Below, one piece after another: positions 1 to 5,167 of a stretch of 5,789 nt of DNA. The stretch spans positions 1 to 5,789 of the forward strand of contig CAMWNY010000182.1 of the NCBI GenBank assembly GCA_947175775.1, read 5' to 3'. Numbering within the stretch: the stretch's first letter is position 1; every line of letters begins with the position of its first letter. The notes below the pieces were generated by a model. The model worked only from the letters and a program-made list of their open reading frames with translations, was not told the origin of the DNA and made no database searches. Made by a program: the position numbers and the translations under genes. Source of the DNA: an uncultured Lachnospiraceae bacterium. GTDB lineage: Bacteria; Bacillota; Clostridia; Lachnospirales; Lachnospiraceae.

Positions 1-803
1 GAGAGGGTGAGCATGTCGTTTAGCAGGCGCGAGCTGCGCAGCGCTTCGTTCTTTATGGCGGCAATATCGTGTTTCAAATTTATGACATTTGTGTCAGTTT
101 TTTCCAGCGTCAGCTTGTCCTGTGCATCTTCTGCGCAGGAGAGGACGACTGCAATCGGTGTGCGCAGTTCGTGGGAGGCTGCTGCCACAAAACGGTTTTG
201 ACGCAGGCGGTTTTCTTCAATAGGGGCAAGGAGTCGTTTTGTGTATATCCACATAAAAATCCAAATGGCGGTAAGCGCAAGAAAAACAACGCCAATAAAG
301 ACAATGCGCTGTCTGATAAGCTGTCCGCGCGTGTCGGAGAGCGGAAATGCAATCAGCATTTCAAGCGGTATTTTGTTTTGCATGACCGTGATGACATAGC
401 AGTAGCAGTCAGAGCCGACAAACGACTGATAGTGGCATTTGTACGAAACGGCAACGGAAACGGACGGTTCGCTGTTTCGGTAATGTGTCCACAGGCTGTC
501 AATCAGTTTGTCACGCCGGTCGTTCTTTTGCTTTTTGTCAAACAGGAAAGGCGTGCCATTATCAAGTACCGAAATGTAACAGCTGCGGGATGCCTCAAGC
601 TGTGAAAGCCACGCATGCGTAATTACGCCCTGATTGTCCAGCTGCACGGCGATGTTGTAGACGTCGGACTGGTAAGAGCTGCGTCGGTTTTCGAGCAGGT
701 TTTGTTCCGAGATATAGAGATAGCCGCAGGTCATAATCATTAAAATAAGCGTCGTAATGCCTCCGCTTAACAGTGTCAGGCGGATACGGACTTTTTTAAA
801 CAT
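1..803 (-). CDS. Sensor histidine kinase, HisKA type, 3' part cut by window edge
   Basis: This is a membrane sensor kinase that should autophosphorylate on histidine and pass the phosphate to the adjacent response regulator. Reading the minus strand gives 267 uninterrupted codons from ATG at 803, with no stop before the window edge. Seen: a first membrane segment at about residues 11-29, an extracytoplasmic region of about 135 residues (31-166), a second membrane segment at about 167-187, a short basic linker containing LLAPIEE, then the H-box ASHELRTPIAVV with the phospho-accepting His at about 211. The dimerisation helices continue to the edge, so the N, G1 and G2 boxes of the ATPase domain are not visible. 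No HAMP domain of usual length fits between membrane segment 2 and the H-box. The sensor region has four cysteines (75, 123, 133, 135) and no family I recognise. The gene lies 28 nt downstream of the regulator and is surely co-transcribed with it. The ligand is unknown. Confidence 0.93.
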   Translation of the reverse strand, partial: MFKKVRIRLTLLSGGITTLILMIMTCGYLYISEQNLLENRRSSYQSDVYNIAVQLDNQGVITHAWLSQLEASRSCYISVLDNGTPFLFDKKQKNDRRDKLIDSLWTHYRNSEPSVSVAVSYKCHYQSFVGSDCYCYVITVMQNKIPLEMLIAFPLSDTRGQLIRQRIVFIGVVFLALTAIWIFMWIYTKRLLAPIEENRLRQNRFVAAASHELRTPIAVVLSCAEDAQDKLTLEKTDTNVINLKHDIAAIKNEALRSSRLLNDMLTL

Positions 804-813
804 AGGTTCCTCC
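804..813 (-). promoter_or_regulatory. Ribosome binding site deciding the kinase start
   Basis: On the minus strand GGAGG (813-809) stands 5 nt before the ATG at 803. An in-frame ATG exists four codons upstream (815-813), but it overlaps this GGAGG and has no Shine-Dalgarno sequence of its own. The start at 803 is therefore preferred. Confidence 0.75.
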
Positions 814-831
814 ATAATAGTGACTGAACGG

Positions 832-1515
832 TTACGTTGTTTCGTAACAATTCAGACAATAGCCGACACCGCGTATGGTCTTGATTTCAAGTCGGCTGCC
901 GACGGTTTTTAGTCTGCGTCTTAGGAAATAGATATAGTTGTCAAGATTGCCTTCCTCGACGTCGCTGTCCGGTCCCCATATTTTTAAAAGCAGTGTGTTT
1001 CGGGGAAATGTCTGTGTGGGATTTTTGAGAAACACTTCAAGCAGTGCGCCCTCGCGGTTAGAGAGCGTGCAGGCGCCGCTTTTTCCGGTAAGCGTGTTGT
1101 CTGACGCATTGTAACGGATGTCCGCAAGGTGCAGCTCGCTGTTCATGTTTAAAATGGGAGAGCGGCGTGTGACGCACTGGATTCTTGCAAGCAGTTCTTC
1201 AAATGCAAACGGCTTTACAAGGTAATCGTCCGCGCCGAGATTTAAGCCTGTTACTTTGTCGTTTAGCGTGCCGAGTGCGGTGATTAAGATGACGGGCGTA
1301 CCAATTCCGTTTTCACGCAGTTTTTTTAATACGGCAGTTCCGTCCATAAAGGGGAGCATACGGTCGAGCAAAATGACATCGTGAATATTTTGTTCACAAA
1401 AGTAGAGCGCTTCCTCTCCGTCAAAGCAGCAGTCAACCGCAAATCCCTTTGCCGTAAGCTGCTGTGCGATGGAATGATTTAAATTTTTGTCGTCCTCTGC
1501 AAGTAAAATACGCAT
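832..1515 (-). CDS. Response regulator transcription factor, OmpR/PhoB family
   Basis: This 227-residue cytoplasmic DNA-binding regulator is the normal length for the family. The N-terminal receiver domain (about 1-115) has the acidic pair D8-D9, the phospho-accepting D51 in ILLDRMLPFMDG, the switch residue T79 in LITA, and the invariant K101 in the YLVKPF motif. The C-terminal winged helix (about 128-222) shows LSNREGALLEVF, the recognition-helix region NLDNYIYFLRRRLK, and the terminal hairpin IKTIRGVGYCL. All signature residues are intact. The start is the only sensible one, because MRILLAEDD is the canonical receiver beginning. Its GGAGG (1532-1528) is 12 nt away, which is longer than usual and may lower translation. 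It is the first gene of the operon with the kinase. By analogy with the family it should bind paired direct repeats; good candidates sit in its own upstream region and in that of the divergent transporter operon. Confidence 0.97.
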   Translation of the reverse strand: MRILLAEDDKNLNHSIAQQLTAKGFAVDCCFDGEEALYFCEQNIHDVILLDRMLPFMDGTAVLKKLRENGIGTPVILITALGTLNDKVTGLNLGADDYLVKPFAFEELLARIQCVTRRSPILNMNSELHLADIRYNASDNTLTGKSGACTLSNREGALLEVFLKNPTQTFPRNTLLLKIWGPDSDVEEGNLDNYIYFLRRRLKTVGSRLEIKTIRGVGYCLNCYETT

Positions 1516-1588
1516 GGCTGCGTTGTTCCTCCTTTGTTTCCAAGTTGTTTTATTTCTATTATAATGTGAATTTTGTAAATTTAAAAAC

Positions 1589-1597
1589 AGTATAGCA
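1589..1597 (-). promoter_or_regulatory. Extended -10 promoter element of the regulator-kinase operon
   Basis: The minus strand reads TGC-TATACT, an extended -10 (TGn plus a 5/6 match to TATAAT). No good -35 hexamer lies 16-18 bp upstream; that space is occupied by the tandem TCTCTAAA repeats. This suggests activator dependence. The transcript would begin near 1582, leaving a leader of about 67 nt. A perfect TATAAT on the same strand (plus 1563-1558) lies downstream. It has no convincing -35 and could be a second, weaker start. Confidence 0.55.
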
Positions 1598-1598
1598 C

Positions 1599-1624
1599 AA
1601 AGTTTCTCTAAAGTATCTCTAAAC
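1599..1624 (-). promoter_or_regulatory. Putative response-regulator operator, left arm
   Basis: Two tandem half-sites, TTTCTCTAAAG (1603-1613) and TATCTCTAAAC (1614-1624), match at 9 of 11 positions with an 11-bp period. That is the arrangement recognised by OmpR/PhoB-family dimers. The segment 1599-1622 is repeated in inverted orientation at 1706-1729 with 22 of 24 matches. Relative to the predicted leftward start the pair is centred at about -32, over the -35 region. Which protein binds is inferred from context. Confidence 0.65.
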
Positions 1625-1703
1625 TAGAAAAATGAGTGCAAAACCTGTAACTGAGGTTTGTACGGCAGAGAAAAATTATACTAAATTTTATATACAGTCC
1701 CAT

Positions 1704-1729
1704 GATTAGAGATTTTTTAGAGAAACTTT
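1704..1729 (+). promoter_or_regulatory. Putative response-regulator operator, right arm
   Basis: This is the mirror copy of the left operator. TTAGAGA occurs at 1706-1712 and again at 1717-1723, exactly 11 bp apart, followed by AACTTT. The only differences within the 24-bp arm are at two adjacent central positions. The pair is centred about 30 bp before the predicted rightward start, the same geometry as on the left. It should control the transporter operon. Confidence 0.65.
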
Positions 1730-1738
1730 TGCTAAGAT
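1730..1738 (+). promoter_or_regulatory. Extended -10 promoter element of the transporter operon
   Basis: The sequence TGC-TAAGAT directly abuts the right operator, in the same place as TGC-TATACT does on the left (one base closer). The hexamer is only a 4/6 match to TATAAT and no -35 is visible, which fits an activated promoter. TGC-CATTAT at 1738-1746 is an alternative extended -10 that overlaps it by one base. The start would be near 1745 or 1753. Confidence 0.45.
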
Positions 1739-1750
1739 GCCATTATGCAC

Positions 1751-1789
1751 ATATTCCCGCAGGCAACGAACCAGGTGCTGCGGGGGTAT
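1751..1789 (+). promoter_or_regulatory. 5' leader stem-loop before the binding-protein gene
   Basis: CCCGCAG (1756-1762) pairs with CTGCGGG (1778-1784). The stem extends outward through two G-U pairs and three A-T pairs to 1751/1789, giving about 12 bp around a 15-nt loop. No run of T follows, so it is not an obvious intrinsic terminator. It lies at the presumed 5' end of the transporter mRNA, 17 nt before the Shine-Dalgarno sequence at 1807-1813. A transcript-stabilising 5' hairpin, or a binding site for a regulatory factor, is plausible. I recognise no riboswitch class. Confidence 0.5.
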
Positions 1790-1820
1790 TTGACTTGCAG
1801 ACATTGAAAGGAGTATCAAT

Positions 1821-4232
1821 ATGAAACATCGGATTGTGAAAAAAATAACAGCACTGACAACAACGCTTGCCCTGTGTATAGGGTTTGCGGGGTGTCAGAT
1901 GGGGAGCGCCATAGACTCTGATATGCAGACAGGCGCACCGGCAGGAACGGTACAGGAGCAGCAGACGGGTGCGTCTGCGGAAAATGAAAGCGGCGACGCG
2001 ATGAGCATGGGTCGCTATGTGGAAAAGCAGGCGGATCTTAGCATGGAGGGGCATTCCTGCATGGTGCGGGATGGCAAAAGCATCAACATGTTTGCGTATG
2101 GCCCCATGTTTTATTCGTCGGAGGATAACGGTGATACATGGAGCAGTACCGAATTGGAGTGGTATACAAAATTTCAGGAAGATAATTATGTCATGCAGGC
2201 TGCGCTCGCAAACGACGGGACGTATGCTGTCCAGTATTCACCGCTTTCCAAACGCGAAGATACTTTAAAAGAGGGTATGGCAGGCGATATGGAGGCGGAT
2301 ACGGAGAGTGACGGGGACGGCGGCTATACTTTGGAGCCGCATCTGATGATTATCAGTCCGGACGGTACGCAAAGGGAAGTTCCTGTGCAGTTTTCGAAGG
2401 AGGATATGTATGCGAGACAACTGCACTATACGCAGGACGGGCGGTTGTTTATGGTTACTTATGGTAAGGGCGTGTACGAGGTGGACGTGGAAACGGGGGC
2501 GCTGAACAGGCTTTGCACGATTGAGAGCAATGCGCTTACGATGGATACGCAGGGCAAGCTTTTAATGGTTGTGACCTACGACGGTGTGCTGGTTTATGAT
2601 ATGGAGAGCGAACGCTTTATCGAGGACGACGTTCTGATTGATTTTGTGAAGGAAACATACAACGAGCCGTCGGATTACGGCAACTGTTACAATATGTACG
2701 CTTTTTTCGGTGAGGAGAATACGGTTTATATTGCGGGAAGCAAGGGACTGCACCGTCATGTGATTGGCGGCTCCGCAGTGGAGCTGGTGATAGACCCAAG
2801 CCTTTCATCGTTCGGAAATCCTTCGCGTGACATTGTGAATGCGATTGCGCTTGAGAACGAGGAGTTTTTGGCGCAGTTTAGCGACGGTGCGGTGATTAAG
2901 TTTTATTATGATGCGGCGGTGCCGACCGTTCCAAACGACAAGCTTGCCGTTTACAGTCTGAATGACAATGATACGGTCAGACAGACGATTGCGGCATATC
3001 AGACAGCCAATCCGGGCGTGTTTGTGGAGTATGAGGCGGCGCTTGACGCAGAGGGTGTGACAAGAGAGGACGCGCTGAAAAATCTGAGTACAAGGCTGCT
3101 AAACGGCGAGGGTCCTGATGTGCTTATCCTTGACGAGATGCCGATTGATACGTATGTGGAAAAGGGCATTTTGCTGGATATGAGCGATATTATCACGGAG
3201 GTGAATGACAGCGATGGACTATATGAAAATCTGATTGAGCCGTTTGCAACGGACGGTAATATTTACGTGACACCAGTAGAGTTCCAGCTTCCGCTTGTGA
3301 TGGGTGACAGCCGGTATGTGACGCAGTCGAAGACGTATGAGGGTTATGCGCAGACCGTTGAGGCGCTGCGCGGCGAAAATCCGGAGGGAATGATTATTGC
3401 GGATTGCAATGAACAGGGCATTGCAATGCGGTTTATTCCGGTCTGTGCGCCTGCTTGGAAAAATGAGGACGGCAGTATCAATGAAAGTAATATCAGGGAA
3501 TTTTTGGAGCAGACAAAGACGATTTGCGACGCGCAGATGAACGGTTTGACGCAAAAGCAGGTCAGTGATTACAGTGAGAGGAGCGTTTTTAAAAGCGGAA
3601 ATGATGACGGTGTATACGGTGATATTGATTGGGCGTTTTATTTTAAAGTAATTGACTGCGGTTCCTTTATACAAAACGGTAATAAAATGACGAGCGGAAA
3701 TGCGTATTCCGTGGACACACTTGCGGAGGTGCTTTCCATACCAAAGAACGAGGGCTTTGAACATTTATCTGTTGGTCTGTTTGACGGGCAGAGCGAGGGT
3801 GTTTATATGCCGGAAACGCTGACAGGCATTAATGCGCAGAGTAAAAATGTTGAGGCGGCAAAATCGTTTGTGAAGTTAATGCTTTCGGAGGAGCTTCAGA
3901 CAAATACATTTCGCGGACTGCCTGTGAACAAGACAGCGTTAGACATAGTGCTTGCAAAGCATGACGATACGCAGGAGGAAGGCTATTATATGATGTACGG
4001 CGGTTCTGACCAGGAAGGCAACACTTGGTTTTGGAATGCGATGTGGTTTGACGAGGAGCAAAAGCAGCAAATCCGCGACTGGGCGGCACAGGCGAAGACG
4101 CCGCATATTGCAGATGTCACGCTTGAGGATGCAGTACAGAGCGTGTGTATAGAATACTTAAAGGGCAGGCTTAGCCTTGACGATGCGGTTTCACAGGTTC
4201 GCAGCAAAACGGCAATCTATATGTCGGAATAA
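1821..4232 (+). CDS. Lipoprotein: beta-propeller-like region fused to an ABC extracellular solute-binding domain
   Basis: This is a surface-anchored receptor that should capture a solute, probably a carbohydrate, and deliver it to the permeases encoded next. A basic N-terminus and hydrophobic stretch end in GFAGC, a lipobox-like site with Cys25 as the lipid-carrying residue (Phe at -3 is less usual). Residues 26-65 are a Gln/Ala/Gly/Ser/Glu-rich linker. Residues about 75-365 look like a beta-propeller: one exact Asp-box (SxDxGxTW, 100-107) and repeated strand-turn units with turns at NDG 131, PDG 180, QDG 205 and TQGK 243, then around 298 and 345. Residues about 374-803 resemble solute-binding family 1: a 'VYSLNDND...TIAAYQTANPG' start, LLNGEGPDVLILDEMP with 'YVEKGILLDMSDII', and late GINAQSKNVEAAKSFVKLML. 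At 803 residues it is nearly twice the usual 400-450. AAAGGAG (1807-1813) lies 7 nt before the ATG. The ligand cannot be read from sequence. The binding-domain call is firm; the propeller call is moderate. Confidence 0.9.
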   Translation: MKHRIVKKITALTTTLALCIGFAGCQMGSAIDSDMQTGAPAGTVQEQQTGASAENESGDAMSMGRYVEKQADLSMEGHSCMVRDGKSINMFAYGPMFYSSEDNGDTWSSTELEWYTKFQEDNYVMQAALANDGTYAVQYSPLSKREDTLKEGMAGDMEADTESDGDGGYTLEPHLMIISPDGTQREVPVQFSKEDMYARQLHYTQDGRLFMVTYGKGVYEVDVETGALNRLCTIESNALTMDTQGKLLMVVTYDGVLVYDMESERFIEDDVLIDFVKETYNEPSDYGNCYNMYAFFGEENTVYIAGSKGLHRHVIGGSAVELVIDPSLSSFGNPSRDIVNAIALENEEFLAQFSDGAVIKFYYDAAVPTVPNDKLAVYSLNDNDTVRQTIAAYQTANPGVFVEYEAALDAEGVTREDALKNLSTRLLNGEGPDVLILDEMPIDTYVEKGILLDMSDIITEVNDSDGLYENLIEPFATDGNIYVTPVEFQLPLVMGDSRYVTQSKTYEGYAQTVEALRGENPEGMIIADCNEQGIAMRFIPVCAPAWKNEDGSINESNIREFLEQTKTICDAQMNGLTQKQVSDYSERSVFKSGNDDGVYGDIDWAFYFKVIDCGSFIQNGNKMTSGNAYSVDTLAEVLSIPKNEGFEHLSVGLFDGQSEGVYMPETLTGINAQSKNVEAAKSFVKLMLSEELQTNTFRGLPVNKTALDIVLAKHDDTQEEGYYMMYGGSDQEGNTWFWNAMWFDEEQKQQIRDWAAQAKTPHIADVTLEDAVQSVCIEYLKGRLSLDDAVSQVRSKTAIYMSE

Positions 4233-4241
4233 AGCACGAAA

Positions 4242-4289
4242 AGAACTTCTAAAGACTTTGCGCCATAGGACGCAAAGCCAAGAAGTTCT
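4242..4289 (+). other. Two-part stem-loop after the binding-protein gene
   Basis: AGAACTTCT (4242-4250) pairs with AGAAGTTCT (4281-4289), and inside it CTTTGCG (4256-4262) pairs with CGCAAAG (4271-4277). The two helices are separated by a 5/3-nt internal loop and closed by an 8-nt loop. It begins 9 nt after the stop codon. No T-tract follows, so it is more likely an mRNA processing or stability element than a full terminator. Confidence 0.6.
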
Positions 4290-4302
4290 AAGTTTCGCGC
4301 GG

Positions 4303-4330
4303 GAAGAATGCACTAAATAGTGCATTCTTC
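4303..4330 (+). terminator. Perfect 12-bp hairpin, possible leaky terminator or mRNA-processing element
   Basis: GAAGAATGCACT (4303-4314) and AGTGCATTCTTC (4319-4330) pair perfectly around AAAT. The sequence after it (TAAAATGATTT) lacks a proper T-run, so as a rightward terminator it would be weak. With the preceding stem-loop it separates the binding-protein gene from the permease genes. In binding-protein transport operons such hairpins commonly protect the upstream mRNA and lower permease expression. That role here is inferred. Confidence 0.5.
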
Positions 4331-4359
4331 TAAAATGATTTACGTTGTTGTATGTAAAT

Positions 4360-4365
4360 GGTGAT
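4360..4365 (+). promoter_or_regulatory. Weak Shine-Dalgarno (GGTGAT) deciding the first permease start
   Basis: GGTGAT matches the distal part of the anti-Shine-Dalgarno complement (AGGAGGTGAT). Aligned that way, its GG lies 8 nt before the ATG at 4370, a normal distance. The earlier in-frame ATG at 4358 overlaps this motif and has no purine-rich site upstream. Compared with the AGGAGG-type sites of the other genes, this is weak and suggests low permease translation. Confidence 0.45.
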
Positions 4366-4369
4366 TACA

Positions 4370-5128
4370 ATGTATAAAAAATGGTTTTTCGTTTTTATCG
4401 GACCGAGTGTGGTTGGCGTGGCGGTATTTGTCCTGCTGCCGTTTGCGGATGTGGTAAAGCGTTCATTTATGACGGTTATGTCACAGGAGTTTACAGGGCT
4501 CGACAATTACAGGCGCGTTTTTGACAATCAGGCGTTTGCGCTTGCGGTGAGAAACACGGTCCGGTTTACGGCGACGGCAATCCCGCTGCTTGTCCTTGTG
4601 GGGCTTATCATTGCACTGGTGCTGAGCAAAATAAATGACACGCGTGTCATAAAAAGCCTGTACCTGTTTCCGATGGCTATGCCCACGGCAACGGTGGTGA
4701 TTGTGTGGCGCATGTTTTTCTACAGGCAGGATTTTGACAGCCTTGTTGCGGGCTACATATGGAAAAATTTAGGCTATACGCTGGTACTTTGGCTTGCGGG
4801 AATTGCGGCAATTCCAAATGAGCTTGTCGAGGCGGCGAGAGTGGACGGTGCAGGGTGGTTTCGGTGTCTGATTTACGTGAAACTGCCCTGCCTAAAGGGG
4901 AGCTTTTATACGATTGTGGTACTGTCGTTCTTAAATTCATTTAAGATTTACCGGGAGGCGTACCTTGTGGCAGGCTCGTACCCGAAGGAGGAAATTTATC
5001 TTTTGCAGCACATTTTTAACAACTGGTATGTGAATTTGGAGCTGGATAAGCTGTCTGCCGCGACGGTGCTGGTGGGTGCGTTTTTGTTTGTGTTTATTTT
5101 GGTGTTAAACAGGCTGTGGAACGTGTGA
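4370..5128 (+). CDS. ABC transporter permease, MalF-like (binding-protein-dependent inner-membrane component)
   Basis: This integral membrane subunit should form the translocation path with the next gene product. From ATG 4370 it has 252 residues; ATG 4358 would add MVIT. About six membrane segments are visible, at roughly 6-27, 60-86, 96-117, 125-147, 178-200 and 228-247. The opening (FIGPSVVGVAVFVLLPFADVV) and FTGLDNYRRVF are typical of carbohydrate permeases. The EAA loop, where the ATPase docks, is intact at 154-173: EAARVDGAG at its start, YVKLP at its end. The protein is about 40 residues shorter than usual for MalF/UgpA-type partners. Much of the loss lies between WRMFFYRQDF (113-122) and the helix containing WKNLGYT, where homologues normally carry a G-x-x-N loop of over 20 residues. 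The reading frame is clean, so this looks like a natural compact form and not a frameshift. The substrate is unknown. Confidence 0.93.
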   Translation: MYKKWFFVFIGPSVVGVAVFVLLPFADVVKRSFMTVMSQEFTGLDNYRRVFDNQAFALAVRNTVRFTATAIPLLVLVGLIIALVLSKINDTRVIKSLYLFPMAMPTATVVIVWRMFFYRQDFDSLVAGYIWKNLGYTLVLWLAGIAAIPNELVEAARVDGAGWFRCLIYVKLPCLKGSFYTIVVLSFLNSFKIYREAYLVAGSYPKEEIYLLQHIFNNWYVNLELDKLSAATVLVGAFLFVFILVLNRLWNV

Positions 5129-5167
5129 AAAGTTTCACTTGCGTAAGGCAAAAGGATGGGAGGAAGT

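Noticed and set aside
69..605. A 178-codon open frame on the plus strand opposite the kinase gene
   Set aside because: The minus strand here encodes a clear kinase with membrane segments and an H-box. The plus-strand product has no recognisable motif and no ribosome site.
1632..1709. A 25-residue open frame lying between the two operators, possible leader peptide
   Set aside because: It has no ribosome binding site, its stop lies inside the right operator, and it would sit upstream of the predicted rightward start and so not be transcribed with the operon.
1743..2054. Minus-strand frame of 103 codons across the start of the receptor gene
   Set aside because: It is a shadow of the lipoprotein signal and linker region, rich in Arg/His/Cys as expected for an antisense frame, and has no family resemblance.
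3219..3764. Minus-strand frame of 181 codons inside the receptor gene
   Set aside because: It lies opposite the well-supported solute-binding domain and shows no motif or start signal.
4245..4292. ACTTCTAAAG and AGTTCTAAG resembling the TCTCTAAA half-sites, possible third operator
   Set aside because: They form the arms of the stem-loop, lack the 11-bp tandem spacing and have no promoter next to them.
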